From positions 380,281 to 444,280 of the forward strand of contig NZ_QMDX01000002.1 of assembly GCF_007421925.1 (NCBI RefSeq): a stretch of 64,000 nucleotides of DNA, read 5' to 3'. The notes beneath the pieces are model-generated. The model searched no databases. It worked only from the letters and a program-made list of their open reading frames with translations, and was not told the origin of the DNA. Each line of letters opens with the position of its first letter. Position 1 is the first letter of the stretch. The DNA comes from Haloglomus irregulare. Lineage in GTDB: Archaea; Halobacteriota; Halobacteria; Halobacteriales; Haloarculaceae. Below are positions 8,967 to 18,141 of this stretch, one piece after another. Position numbers and translations under genes: made by a program.

Positions 8967-10118
8967 ATGCGAGAAGCATACATCGTAGACGCCGTCCGCA
9001 CACCGTTCGGGAAGCAGGGAGGGTCGTTCCGGGATACGCACCCGCAGGACCTGGCCGCGATGCCGCTCCGGATGCTGGAGGAACGCAACGGCTTCGAGGG
9101 CAGCGAGGACATCGAGGACGTCATCTACGGCTGTGTCACGCCGACCGACGAGCAGGCCAACAACATCGCGCGGCTCGCGCCGATGGTGGCCGGCTGGGGG
9201 GACGACGTGCCCGGCGTCCAGCTGGACCGGATGTGTGGCTCCGGCCAGCAGGCCGTCAACTTCGCCGCCGCCCAGATCCAGTCCGGCGCGCACGACGTCG
9301 TCATCGGGGGCGGCATCGAGCACATGAGCCGCGTCCCGATGGGGTCGGCCGGCAGCTCCATCACGGACACCTACTTCGAGGAGTTCGAGGAGCTGACCAC
9401 GCAGGGCGAGGGGGCCGAGCGCATCGCCGAGCAGTGGGGCTTCACCCGGGACGACGTCGACTCCATCGCCGTCGACTCCCAGGACCGCTGGGCCGAGGCC
9501 GCCGAGGCCGGCAAGTACGACTCGCACGTCGAGCCCGTCGAAATCGAGCTCGACGACGAGACGGTCACCGTCGAGGAGGACGAGCACCCGCGTCCGGGCA
9601 CCGACGAGGGGACGCTCGCGGGCCTCCCGCTCGTCTTCCGTGAGGAGGGTGACGGCGTCATCCATGCCGGCAACTCCTCGGGCATCGTCGACGGGTCCTC
9701 GGCGCTGCTGCTCGCGTCCGGCGACGCGGTCGAGGAGCACGACTGGGAGCCGATGGCCCGCATCGTCGACACCCACGTCGTCGGCGTCGACCCGCTCACG
9801 ATGCTGACCGGACCCATCCCGGCCACCAACGAACTGCTGGAGCAGAACGACATGACCGTCGACGACATCGACAAGTTCGAGGTCAACGAGGCGTTCGCCT
9901 CCGTCATCACGGCGTGGCTGGAGGAGACCGGTGCCGACTGGGAGAGGACCAACGTCTGGGGCGGCGCCATCGCTCACGGGCACCCGCTGGGCGCCACTGG
10001 TGCCGCGCTCATGTCGAAGCTGGCCTACCAGCTGGAGGCGGACGACGACCAGTACGGCCTCTGCACGATGTGTATCGGCTTCGGACAGGGCATCGCGACC
10101 ATCATCGAGCGGGTCTGA
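8967..10118 (+). CDS. Acetyl-CoA C-acyltransferase (thiolase)
   Basis: 383 residues, the usual length of type II thiolases. The acyl-accepting cysteine is Cys90 in LDRMCGSGQQAV. The second-half catalytic residues are His339 in GHPLGATGA and Cys369 in CTMCIGFGQGIA. The N-terminal VDAVRTPFGK is canonical. It makes or cleaves 3-ketoacyl-CoA for beta-oxidation or for acetoacetyl-CoA supply to isoprenoid or polyhydroxyalkanoate synthesis. An acyl-CoA dehydrogenase 1 kb downstream on the opposite strand hints at fatty-acid use, but there is no operon link. Confidence 0.95.
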   Translation: MREAYIVDAVRTPFGKQGGSFRDTHPQDLAAMPLRMLEERNGFEGSEDIEDVIYGCVTPTDEQANNIARLAPMVAGWGDDVPGVQLDRMCGSGQQAVNFAAAQIQSGAHDVVIGGGIEHMSRVPMGSAGSSITDTYFEEFEELTTQGEGAERIAEQWGFTRDDVDSIAVDSQDRWAEAAEAGKYDSHVEPVEIELDDETVTVEEDEHPRPGTDEGTLAGLPLVFREEGDGVIHAGNSSGIVDGSSALLLASGDAVEEHDWEPMARIVDTHVVGVDPLTMLTGPIPATNELLEQNDMTVDDIDKFEVNEAFASVITAWLEETGADWERTNVWGGAIAHGHPLGATGAALMSKLAYQLEADDDQYGLCTMCIGFGQGIATIIERV

Positions 10119-10212
10119 ACCGGGCGCCCCCCCGACCCACTCGTCCTCTATCCGCGTAGCGATGCGACCGCCGACCGTAACCGCTTACTCCGAACGGCCG
10201 TACTGCCGAGTA

Positions 10213-10500
10213 ATGCCCGAGCGCGTCGAGAGCACCGACCCGGACGGCGTCGACTTCGGGTGGGTGATGCAGACCACCTTCGTCGTCACCATCCTCGCCG
10301 GTGCGCCGGTGGTCGCGCTCGCCTCGACGACGACGACGCTCCCGACCTGGACGGACAAGGCCACGTTCGCGGTCCGGGTCGGGGCGTTCGTCTGGTTCTG
10401 TACCGCGGTCGCCGTGTTCCTCTACGCCCGCCGCGTGCGGGACCCGGCGGACGAGGACGGCGAGGAGGACCCGGAGCCGTCGGCCACGGGGAACGATTAG
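10213..10500 (+). CDS. Two-helix membrane protein, DUF5822-like
   Basis: 95 residues from ATG 10213. An acidic N-terminus of about 20 residues ends in DFGWVMQTTF. Two hydrophobic segments follow (about 20-40 and 52-70), separated by a short loop. The tail is highly acidic. The pattern matches the haloarchaeal DUF5822 family as I remember it; function is unknown. Its last bases overlap the end of the convergent HAD gene (10497-10500). Confidence 0.75.
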   Translation: MPERVESTDPDGVDFGWVMQTTFVVTILAGAPVVALASTTTTLPTWTDKATFAVRVGAFVWFCTAVAVFLYARRVRDPADEDGEEDPEPSATGND

Positions 10501-11066
10501 CCCCAGTCCTCGGCGTAGCGGAAGTCGGTGCCGGCGCGCTCGGCGGTCACCTCGTCGCGCTCGCCGTCGCCGACGAACACCGCCCGCTCCGGGGAGACCC
10601 CGAGGTCGCGCAGCGTCGCCAGCAGCGGCTCGGGGTCGGGCTTCTCCGTCTCTACCGTGTCCCGGCCGACGACCGCCCGGACCCGCCCGTCGAGCTCGTG
10701 GCGCTCCAGCGCCAGCCGGCAGGCCGCCTCGCAGTTGAGCGAGCAGACGCCGACCGGGAGGTCGGCCGGGTGCGCCAGCAGGCGGTCCGCGGATGCCAGC
10801 CGCGCCGAGGTCCGGGCGCCCTCCCGCTCGTGTTCTGCGATGGTCGCCTCGACGGCCTCCGCCAGCGCCGGCTCCTTTCGGGACCGCTCCAGCAACCGCC
10901 AGAGGTCGCGGTCCCCGGGGTCGACGCCGTGGGTCTCGAACGTCCGCCCCACGTCGCGGCGGACGGCCGCCCAGTCGACGGCGAGCTCCGCCAGCGTCCC
11001 GTCGAGGTCGTAGACGACCGCGTCGTACTCCACTGCGGGGTCCGCATCGAGGTCTGCCATCCCCAC
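10497..11066 (-). CDS. HAD-superfamily hydrolase, phosphoglycolate-phosphatase-like
   Basis: 189 residues. Motif I is YDLDGTLAEL with nucleophile Asp20 and acid Asp22. A helical cap follows. Motif II is VCSLNCE, motif III contains EKPDPEPL, and motif IV is VFVGDGERDEVTAERAG, where an Asp pair holds magnesium. The likely activity is phosphomonoester hydrolysis of a small metabolite; specificity cannot be read from sequence. ATG 11066 and an in-frame ATG at 11060 are both possible starts. The gene is transcribed toward the DUF5822-like gene and overlaps it by four bases. Confidence 0.88.
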   Translation of the reverse strand: MGMADLDADPAVEYDAVVYDLDGTLAELAVDWAAVRRDVGRTFETHGVDPGDRDLWRLLERSRKEPALAEAVEATIAEHEREGARTSARLASADRLLAHPADLPVGVCSLNCEAACRLALERHELDGRVRAVVGRDTVETEKPDPEPLLATLRDLGVSPERAVFVGDGERDEVTAERAGTDFRYAEDWG

Positions 11067-11106
11067 TGGCTTCGGTGGCGTGGCTCAAACGGCTTGTGCC
11101 CCGCCG

Positions 11107-12234
11107 TCAGTCCAGCAGTTCGCGGGCGATGATGGTCCGCTGGATCTCGCTGGTCCCCTCGTAGATGGTGGTGATCTTGGCGTCCCGGTAGAGCCGCTCG
11201 ACCGGGAAGTCGGTGGTGTAACCGTAGCCGCCGTGGATCTGGACGGCCTCGTTGGTCACGTCCATCGCCGTCTCGCTGGCCTTCAGCTTCGCCATCGAGG
11301 CGGCCTCCGCCGGCGGCGCCCCCGAGTCGAGTTCGCGCGCGGCGTCGTAGGTCAGCAGGCGCGCGGCCTGCGTGTCGGCGTGCATGTCCGCCAGCTTGTG
11401 CCGGATGGCCTGGAAGTCGCTGATGGGCTGGTCGAACTGCTCGCGGTCGGTGGCGTACTCCTCGGCGAGGTCCAGCGCGGACTGGGCGAGCCCGACCGAC
11501 TGGGCGGCGATGCCGACGCGTCCGCCGGTGAGTATCTCCAGGGCGGCCGAGAGCCCGCGACCCTCCTCGGTGAGCCGGTTCTCCGCCGGGATGCGCGCCC
11601 CGTCGAAGGTGAGCGAGGTGGTGTCGCTGGCCCGGAGCCCCAGCTTCTCCTCCCTCTTGCCGACGGTCAGGCCGTCGACGTCCATGGGGACGAGGAACTG
11701 CGTGACGCTGCCCGGGTCCGCCGGGTCGGTCTTGGCGAACAGGATGACGACGCCCGCGCGCTCGCCGTTGGTGATCCACTGTTTGTCGCCGTCGATGACG
11801 TACTCGTCGCCCTCGCGGCGCGCGACGGTGGACATCTCCGCGGGGTTAGAGCCGGCGTCCGGCTCCGAGAGGGCGAACGCGCCGACGGGGTAGCCGTCGC
11901 GCATCTCCGGGAGCCACTGCTCCTGCTGGCGCTCGGTGCCGAACGTCGCGATGCAGGAGGTGGCCAGACAGTGGACGGAGAGGGCGGTCGCCACCGCCAG
12001 GGTGCCGTAGGCGACCTCCTCGTTCACCAGCGCGTAGGTCAGGCCGTCGGCGTCGTAGCCGCCGTACTCCGCGGGGACGGTGAGGCTCGTCAGGTCCAGT
12101 TCGGCGAGCCCCTCCCACACCCCCTCGGGGAACTCCTCGTGCTCGTCGGCCTCGCGGGCGACCGGCCGGATCTCCTCCAGAGCGAACTCCCGGACGGTGT
12201 TCCGGACGGCCTCCTGCTCGGACGTCAGGTCCAT
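11107..12234 (-). CDS. Acyl-CoA dehydrogenase
   Basis: 375 residues from ATG 12234; the longer frame adds nine unlikely residues. It introduces the trans-2 double bond into acyl-CoA, reducing FAD and then electron-transfer flavoprotein. Family marks are [16 protein letters not shown] at the FAD/acyl site, [15 protein letters not shown], and [20 protein letters not shown]. The catalytic glutamate is Glu359 in [11 protein letters not shown], the position used by short- and medium-chain enzymes. There is no ETF gene in the window. Confidence 0.94.
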   Translation of the reverse strand: MDLTSEQEAVRNTVREFALEEIRPVAREADEHEEFPEGVWEGLAELDLTSLTVPAEYGGYDADGLTYALVNEEVAYGTLAVATALSVHCLATSCIATFGTERQQEQWLPEMRDGYPVGAFALSEPDAGSNPAEMSTVARREGDEYVIDGDKQWITNGERAGVVILFAKTDPADPGSVTQFLVPMDVDGLTVGKREEKLGLRASDTTSLTFDGARIPAENRLTEEGRGLSAALEILTGGRVGIAAQSVGLAQSALDLAEEYATDREQFDQPISDFQAIRHKLADMHADTQAARLLTYDAARELDSGAPPAEAASMAKLKASETAMDVTNEAVQIHGGYGYTTDFPVERLYRDAKITTIYEGTSEIQRTIIARELLD

Positions 12235-12395
12235 ACCCCCGATTGGGGGGCGTCGCATCAAAAGTTCCCCGACGGACGGTGGCGGCGGCTACGGCCGGGT
12301 GACGGCTCGGGGGGCCGTGGACGGCGAACATCCGAGGGACGTGGCGAGGAACGAACGAGTCGTCCGGATTACGCGGGAACCTCCGTGGCTGCTGG

Positions 12396-13646
12396 TCAGA
12401 GGTCCTCGTACAGCGGGTAATCCGCACAGAGCGCGGCGACGCGCTCGCCGACCTCCTCGCGGACGGCGGGGTCGTCGTGGTCGTCGAGTACGTCGCAGAT
12501 GAGGTGTGCGACCTCGCTCACGGCCGCCTCGTCCATGCCGCGGGTGGTCATCGCGGGCGTGCCGACACGGATGCCGGAGGGGTCGAACGGGGAGCGGGAC
12601 TCGTCCGGAACGGTGTTGGCGTTCAGGACGAGATCACAGTCCTCCATCGCCTCCTCGGCAGTGCCGCCGGAGAGCTCGGGGTGTGAGTCCCGCAGGTCGA
12701 TGAGCACGAGGTGCGTGTCCGTGCCCCCGGAGACGACGTGGAGGCCCTGATCGCGGAACACCTCGGCCATCGCCCGGGCGTTGTCGACGACCTGTGCGGC
12801 GTACTCCTCGAACTCGGGCTGGAGCGCCTCCTCGAAGCCGACCGCCTTGCCGGCGATGTTGTGCATCAGGGGGCCACCCTGGCCGCCGGGGAAGACGGCG
12901 GGGTCGATCTCGCTCGCGTGCTCCTCGTTGGTCATGATGATGCCGCCGCGGCCGGCGCGGATGGTCTTGTGCGTCGAGCCGGTGACGAAGTCCGCGACGC
13001 CGACGGGGGACTGGTGCTCACCGGCGGCGACGAGCCCGGTGATGTGGGCGATATCCGCGAGGTGGTAGGCGCCGGCGGCGTCGGCCGCGGCCTGGACGCG
13101 CTCGAACTCGACCTCGCGTGGGTACGCGGAGAAGCCCGAGACGACGATGTCGGGCTGGAACTCCTCGGCCAGCTGGTGTAGCCCCTCGTAGTCGATGTAG
13201 CCCGTCTCCGGGTCGACCTCGTACTGTTCGACCTCGTAGGTCTGGCCGGTGAAGTTGGCCGGATGGCCGTGGCTCAGGTGGCCGCCGTGGTTCAGGTCCA
13301 GCGAGAGGATGCGGTCGCCGGGGTCGAGGAAGGCGAGGTAGACGCCCATGTTCGCCTGCGTCCCCGAGTGGGGCTGGACGTTGACGTGGTCGGCCCCCCA
13401 GAGCTCCTTCGCGCGGTCGATGGCGAGCTGCTCGACCTCGTCGGCGTACTCGCAGCCGGCGTAGTAGCGCTCGCCCGGGTAGCCCTCGGCGTACTTGTTG
13501 GTGAGCGCCGAGCCCTGCGCCTCGAGCACGGCGGGGGAGACGTGGTTCTCGGAGGCGATCATCGCGAGGGTCTCGCGCTGGCGGCCCACCTCGTCGTCGA
13601 GGGAATCGGCCACAGCCGGGTCGGCTTCGCGGACGCGGTCGTACAT
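12396..13646 (-). CDS. glyA: Serine hydroxymethyltransferase
   Basis: 416 residues from ATG 13646. The frame stays open to 14450, but the extension overlaps the next gene and is Arg/Pro-rich, so it is rejected. The enzyme interconverts serine and glycine with a folate one-carbon unit on pyridoxal phosphate. Motifs are LAMIASENHVSPAVLEAQGS, KYAEGYPGERYYAGC, ADIAHITGLVAAG and the PLP lysine in TGSTHKTIRAGRGG. With the gcv genes 5-11 kb away it supplies and consumes glycine and methylene-tetrahydrofolate. It starts 199 bases from the divergent CHAT-like gene. Confidence 0.96.
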   Translation of the reverse strand: MYDRVREADPAVADSLDDEVGRQRETLAMIASENHVSPAVLEAQGSALTNKYAEGYPGERYYAGCEYADEVEQLAIDRAKELWGADHVNVQPHSGTQANMGVYLAFLDPGDRILSLDLNHGGHLSHGHPANFTGQTYEVEQYEVDPETGYIDYEGLHQLAEEFQPDIVVSGFSAYPREVEFERVQAAADAAGAYHLADIAHITGLVAAGEHQSPVGVADFVTGSTHKTIRAGRGGIIMTNEEHASEIDPAVFPGGQGGPLMHNIAGKAVGFEEALQPEFEEYAAQVVDNARAMAEVFRDQGLHVVSGGTDTHLVLIDLRDSHPELSGGTAEEAMEDCDLVLNANTVPDESRSPFDPSGIRVGTPAMTTRGMDEAAVSEVAHLICDVLDDHDDPAVREEVGERVAALCADYPLYEDL

Positions 13647-13845
13647 ACTCACATGTGGGACCGGAGTCGGGAAGTACCTTCCTCTCTGCGGCAAGCCGGA
13701 CCGCGATTCCCGGGCCCGGGGCGGCGGCCGCAGGCCCCCTCCCGAGCGGCTCGCCGTCCACCGGCGGCCCGTGGCAAGGCTGAAAAACCACCGTCGATTC
13801 CTCCCCCCAACACTTTGTACGGACGGGCGAACAACGGTATCGTAG

Positions 13846-15981
13846 ATGGTGTGGTGTGCGACGACGGGGGGAGTCGTACGAGCCCGAGGGTACCGGGGTG
13901 CTGCCCGCGTGGGGACACGGGGTTGGAACCGGCTGTCGGGGTCCGGTGGGCCCGTCCTTCCCGCTTCGGTCGATGCTTCCGTCGCGGGGCGTGCCCGTGA
14001 GCTGACGCTCCCTGCTGGAGGGGTCCGGGTGGTCGGTCCCGACGGGGAGCGGCCGCCACGGGACCGACTCTCGCTCGCCCCCGACGAGGTGCTGGTGGCG
14101 GGCGACGGGGCCCTGGAGACGGTGGTCCGGTTCGAGACGCCCGCCCACGTCGACCCGCCGGCGCTCGCGGACGGTGGCGGCGGAGCGACCCGCGCCGCGA
14201 CCGGCCCGGGCGGGACGACGGTCGCGTTCGAGGGGACGGCGCCGGTCGCGGTCGGGTTCCGCGAGCGGGCGCCGGACCCGCCGACGGTGACGGTCCCCGC
14301 TACCCCGACGGGGGTCGCGACGGCGATCACGCACGCGAGTGCCGCGCTGGGGACGCTCGGCCCCGAGCGGTCGCATCCGAGCCGGCGGTCGCACCCCCCG
14401 CTGGTCGCGTTCGGCGACCGGGACGTGCCGGCGGCGGTGGCGCGGGCCACGCCGGAGACGGGTATCGAGCTCCGCCTCCCGGCCGACCTGTCGACGTGTT
14501 CGCTCGCCGCGCCGCTGGCGTTCTACCTCGGCGCGACCGTCCGGGCCGAGGACCGATCGGCGCCGGTCCTCCGGGTCCCGGCGACCGGGCTCCGGCGGGT
14601 GTTCCCCGCCGCGGACGCGGCGTTCGCCGACGCTGTTTCCGGGCTACTACGCCGGGTGTTCCTGCTCGACTGCCTGACCCGCGACCGCCCCGGCGAGCGA
14701 CTGGCCGGCCGCGAGGTCCTGGACCGCCTCGGGCTCGACGCGGCTCGGCTCCGGTCGCTGTCGCCCGCCGAGCGGCTGACGGCCCACCTCGCGGCGCCGC
14801 TCGACCGCCTCGACGACCTGCCGGACTGGCCGCTGGCGACCTACGTGGACGGCGGCATCCGAACGGCCCGGTGCCTGCCGCATCTGCTCGACCGCCTGAG
14901 CCTGATCCATCCGGCTGCGGCCTCGGCTATCGACGGCGATTCGCTGCTCTGCCGGGCGCTGGACGAGTTCTACCGCGGACCGTCACCGGACGGGGACGAG
15001 GACGGGGTGGGGCGAACGGTGCGCCCGGCCCCCGACCCCTCGTCCATGCGACGTACCGAGGACGTGGTGACCGCCGACAGGCTGATGCCGGAGCTCCGGG
15101 ACGCGCGGGTCCACGGCTGGCTCGCCGACGGGACGCCGGTCGAGGCGTTCACCTCCACCCCCGAGGCGTACCGGAACCGGCTCGCCGCCCCGGAGCGCGA
15201 CGCGACGCTCGACATCGCCGTGGTCTGCAACGACCCGGAGATGAGCGACGAGCGGGCCGTCGCCGACATCTACCGCGAGGGGGCCGCCGGACTCCCGGTC
15301 GACGTGACCGTCACGGGGTCGCTCGCCCGGGGGGAGTTGGCCGACCTGCTGGCGACACCCCACGACTTCGTCCACTACATCGGCCACTGCGAGGGGGACG
15401 GGCTCCAGTGTCGCGACGGGTTCCTCGACGTCGCGGACGTGGACACCGTTCGGGCGCGGACGTTCTTCCTGAACGCCTGCGGCTCGTACCAGCAGGGAAA
15501 GCGGCTGGTGTCGGCCGGCAGCGTCGCGGGCGCGGTCACCCTGACGACGGTGCTGAACCGGCAGGCCGTGACCGTCGGGACCGCGTTCGCCCGCCTGCTC
15601 ATCCACGGGGCGGGCTTCGAGCGCGCGCTCTCGCTCGCCCGTCAGGAGATACTGATGGGGAGCGATTACGCCGTCGTCGGCGACGGCACGGACGCGCTTG
15701 CCCCGGCACGGGACGCGACGGTGCTCCACGTCACGCCCGTCGCCGATGGCTACGAGGTGGCGACCGAGCTGCTGTCGGGCGGCGACCCCGGACGGAGTTA
15801 CGCGTCGCCGGTCACGGGCGAGGACCGACTCGACGGGCGCGTCTCGCCGGTGACAGTCGGGCGCGGGACCCTCCGCGACCTGCTTGCGGACCGCACGGTG
15901 CCCGTGGTCTACGACGGCCGGCTCCGCCGGTCCACGGACCTCGCCGCGACACTGCGGCCCGACCCGGACTCCGGCGACTGA
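13846..15981 (+). CDS. CHAT-domain (caspase-like) protein of unknown role
   Basis: 711 residues from ATG 13846. The first ~30 residues are basic and unlike the rest, so the true start may lie further in. The C-terminal third looks like a CHAT peptidase core. A HDFVHYIGHCEGDG segment carries candidate catalytic His514. After a short strand pair, FFLNACGSYQQGKRL carries candidate Cys545, followed by GAVTLTTVLNRQAV and a YAVVGDG segment. CHAT enzymes are clan CD cysteine peptidases, often triggered by partner domains. The N-terminal ~430 residues show no TPR or other domain I recognise. It is followed, 213 bases later on the same strand, by tbsP. Assignment rests on motif order only. Confidence 0.6.
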   Translation: MVWCATTGGVVRARGYRGAARVGTRGWNRLSGSGGPVLPASVDASVAGRARELTLPAGGVRVVGPDGERPPRDRLSLAPDEVLVAGDGALETVVRFETPAHVDPPALADGGGGATRAATGPGGTTVAFEGTAPVAVGFRERAPDPPTVTVPATPTGVATAITHASAALGTLGPERSHPSRRSHPPLVAFGDRDVPAAVARATPETGIELRLPADLSTCSLAAPLAFYLGATVRAEDRSAPVLRVPATGLRRVFPAADAAFADAVSGLLRRVFLLDCLTRDRPGERLAGREVLDRLGLDAARLRSLSPAERLTAHLAAPLDRLDDLPDWPLATYVDGGIRTARCLPHLLDRLSLIHPAAASAIDGDSLLCRALDEFYRGPSPDGDEDGVGRTVRPAPDPSSMRRTEDVVTADRLMPELRDARVHGWLADGTPVEAFTSTPEAYRNRLAAPERDATLDIAVVCNDPEMSDERAVADIYREGAAGLPVDVTVTGSLARGELADLLATPHDFVHYIGHCEGDGLQCRDGFLDVADVDTVRARTFFLNACGSYQQGKRLVSAGSVAGAVTLTTVLNRQAVTVGTAFARLLIHGAGFERALSLARQEILMGSDYAVVGDGTDALAPARDATVLHVTPVADGYEVATELLSGGDPGRSYASPVTGEDRLDGRVSPVTVGRGTLRDLLADRTVPVVYDGRLRRSTDLAATLRPDPDSGD

Positions 15982-15993
15982 TATACGTACGCT

Positions 15994-16030
15994 GATATTT
16001 GCCTCCGGGCCGCGGGCACCCGGAAATATC
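15994..16030. promoter_or_regulatory. Inverted repeat downstream of the CHAT-like gene, upstream of tbsP
   Basis: GATATTT (15994-16000) and AAATATC (16024-16030) form a perfect seven-base pair of arms. The CCGGG..CCCGG between them can extend the stem. A TATA-like TTTATATAGG follows at about 16036. This may be a terminator for the CHAT-like gene or a control site for a distal tbsP promoter. Confidence 0.35.
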
Positions 16031-16150
16031 GGTCGATTTATATAGGCTATCGCCGAACCGTCATATCACGCGAGGCGGTATTCACGGTCTGGTTACGGCA
16101 ATCCGGGTAGTTTTCTTCGATGGTTACCGATGGGTTACCATCAATAGTCC

Positions 16151-16165
16151 AATAAATTAATATGT
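16151..16165 (+). promoter_or_regulatory. Probable TATA promoter of tbsP
   Basis: AATAAATTAATATGT sits about 30-44 bases before the tbsP ATG. This AT-rich run in GC-rich DNA has the spacing expected for a nearly leaderless haloarchaeal transcript. Confidence 0.55.
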
Positions 16166-16194
16166 ACTCAGTGTCATAGTTACAGTTAGCAAAC

Positions 16195-17007
16195 ATGGAC
16201 GCTAACCTACTCGAGGACAGTATCACAGCGGTGCTCTCGGAGGCGCTCACCGGCGTCGACGAGACGGTGTTCGTCGTGAACCCGGCGCCCGGGACCGTCG
16301 ACGAGCTGGTGGAGGTGCTGTCGACCGACGACGACGCGACGGTCCGGCTGCTGGCGGACGAGGCCGTGCTGAAGGACGTCATGGATGACTTCATCGTCGC
16401 CAGCCGCGCCGCCGACCTGGTCGAGGCCGACCAGCTCGAGTTCCGCACCTACGCGAACGGTGACAACACGCTGCTCGTGACCGAGGATTCGGTCGCCGCG
16501 CTGGTCGCCGCAGGGGGCCAGGTGGCCGCGCTCACGACGACCGACGAGTCGTTCATCGAGGGGACCCACGCGGCGTACAGCGACGCCTGGGACGCCGCCG
16601 AGACGTACGACCTCCGGACGCCCGCCATCTCGCGGGTCCGCGAGACGCTGCGCGAGTCGCTGGGGCCGGATTCGGCCGACGACTTCGACGCCATGCTGGC
16701 GACACTGGGCACGGCCCGTGGCGACGGTGACGGCCTCGACGAGGTGACTATCAGCCTGCTGGTCGCCGCCAAGAACCGCGAACTGCTCTACGACATCAGC
16801 AAGTGGGGCGAGGACATCGGTATCGCCTCGAAGGCCACGTTCTCACGGACGAAGACCCGGCTGGAGGAGGCCGGCCTCATCGACACCGAGAAAGTGCCCA
16901 TCGACGTCGGGCGCCCGCGACTCCGCCTCCTGCTCGACAAGGAGGGACTGGAGGACGCCAGCGAGCAGGAGCTCATCAGCGCCGCGAACTCGGCGCTGAC
17001 CGCCTGA
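16195..17007 (+). CDS. tbsP: Transcriptional regulator TbsP (DUF5821 family)
   Basis: 270 residues starting MDANLLED. Residues 1 to about 140 form an acidic alpha/beta domain (ETVFVVNPAPGTVDEL, VRLLADEAVL). The C-terminal ~90 residues form a winged helix: DEVTISLLVAAKNRELLYDISKW, then SKATFSRTKTRLEEAGLIDTEKV as the recognition region. From memory this matches the haloarchaeal DUF5821/TbsP protein, a TrmB-partnered regulator of glycolytic and gluconeogenic genes in Haloferax; I could not check this. It follows the CHAT-like gene and converges on a small hypothetical gene. Confidence 0.7.
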   Translation: MDANLLEDSITAVLSEALTGVDETVFVVNPAPGTVDELVEVLSTDDDATVRLLADEAVLKDVMDDFIVASRAADLVEADQLEFRTYANGDNTLLVTEDSVAALVAAGGQVAALTTTDESFIEGTHAAYSDAWDAAETYDLRTPAISRVRETLRESLGPDSADDFDAMLATLGTARGDGDGLDEVTISLLVAAKNRELLYDISKWGEDIGIASKATFSRTKTRLEEAGLIDTEKVPIDVGRPRLRLLLDKEGLEDASEQELISAANSALTA

Positions 17008-17034
17008 ACAGGGTTTCGCCGACTGGGGGTGGGT

Positions 17035-17358
17035 TCAGAACTGGTAGCGGCGGGTGTCGTCGCGGTCCGGCGGGCCACCGCCGCCGGCCATCTCGTCGTA
17101 GGTCATTCCCGAGAGGTACTCGTCGTAGGTCACGTCGTAGGCCGACCGGAGGTGGAAGTCGAGGTTGCCCGTCTCCACCGCGGTCTGGAACAGCATGTGG
17201 GCCCCCCGGCGGACCAGTTCGTCCAGCTCGTCGGGCTCGTAGGCGGCCGCCAGCAGCGCCAGTTCGTTGCGGGTCTCCCGGTCCAGCGAGACGGCGGCCG
17301 ACTCGCCCATCTCGCCGTACGTGTGCTCGATGTCCGCGACAAGCTCCTCGAGGCTCAT
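17035..17358 (-). CDS. Conserved-looking hypothetical protein, 107 residues
   Basis: A soluble, helical, very acidic protein beginning MSLEELVADIEHTYGEM. Two predicted helical segments (about 20-45 and 44-62, ELVRRGAHMLFQTAVETG) are followed by a VTYDEYLSGMTYDEMAGG stretch and a charged tail. Composition is typically halophilic, and the start is well placed after the TenA gene end (51 bases). I do not recognise the family. It converges with tbsP. Confidence 0.6.
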   Translation of the reverse strand: MSLEELVADIEHTYGEMGESAAVSLDRETRNELALLAAAYEPDELDELVRRGAHMLFQTAVETGNLDFHLRSAYDVTYDEYLSGMTYDEMAGGGGPPDRDDTRRYQF

Positions 17359-17409
17359 GCCCGAGGCGACGCCGCCGACGGGCTTGAGGCCTGCGCTCTC
17401 GCCGACCCG

Positions 17410-18141
17410 TCACTCCGTGCCGTCGGAGTACGCAGCGTCGAAGAAGGCCACTTCCAGCTCCACCGTCCGGCGGAACAGCCGGTCCACGCGGCGTTCGCGA
17501 CGTGGCGACAGCGTCGGGCCGACGGCGTCGAGCTGTCCGCGGAGCCACCCGACGAACTCCCGGAAGGCTGGCACCGCGTGGAGGTCGATCCACTCGTCGA
17601 GGTGGAACCGGTCCGGGCGCGGTCCCTCGGCCGCCGCGGTGGCCCACTCCAGGTAGACCCACTCGGCCGGGACGAGGACGGCCAGCGCCTCGGCGTATCC
17701 CGCGCCCGCGGCGTGCCCGATGAGGTCCCGGAAGCCGCGGGTGACCGGCCGGAGCTCCGGGTTCGTCCGGTCGGCCTCGGGCACGTCCAGCGCGTCGAAC
17801 GAGCGCCGGAAGTAGTCGTCCTCGTCGGTACCGACCGTCTCCAGGAAGGACGCGAGTTCGACCCGCGCCTCGACCGTCGGCGCGTCCCCCGCCGCGTGCC
17901 CGAACAGCGACGTGAGCGCGTCGACGAAGGCGTAGTCCTGGACGAGGTAGCGACGGAAGACCGCGTCGTCCAGCTCGTCGGCACCCAGCTCGTGGACGAA
18001 CCGGTGCTCGGTCGCGGCGGCCCAGTCCCCGCCGGTCCGGTCGCGGAGCCAGCCGGTGTAGCGGTCGCCGTCGTGCTCGGCGAAGCGGACCGGAACATCG
18101 CTCGCGGGGGTCCCGCGGTCGGCGCCGCGCTCCCGGCTCAT
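17410..18141 (-). CDS. TenA-family protein lacking the catalytic cysteine (TenA_E-like)
   Basis: 243 residues from ATG 18141, overlapping the preceding tenA stop by ATGA. The helical TenA fold is clear: FRRYLVQDYAFVDALTSLFG retains the substrate Asp, and the C-terminal FRRTVELEVAFFDAAY retains the late glutamate. At the place of the nucleophilic Cys in LLPCMW the sequence is LVPAEW (Ala159-Glu160). This matches the TenA_E subgroup, in which a Glu replaces Cys and which is thought to act in thiamin salvage on amidohydrolysis-type substrates. It is co-transcribed with a Cys-containing paralogue. Confidence 0.8.
   Translation of the reverse strand: MSRERGADRGTPASDVPVRFAEHDGDRYTGWLRDRTGGDWAAATEHRFVHELGADELDDAVFRRYLVQDYAFVDALTSLFGHAAGDAPTVEARVELASFLETVGTDEDDYFRRSFDALDVPEADRTNPELRPVTRGFRDLIGHAAGAGYAEALAVLVPAEWVYLEWATAAAEGPRPDRFHLDEWIDLHAVPAFREFVGWLRGQLDAVGPTLSPRRERRVDRLFRRTVELEVAFFDAAYSDGTE

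Noticed and set aside
12396-14450. 684-residue version of GlyA
   Set aside because: SHMT begins at MYDRVREADP (13646); the extension overlaps the CHAT-like gene and is not conserved-looking.
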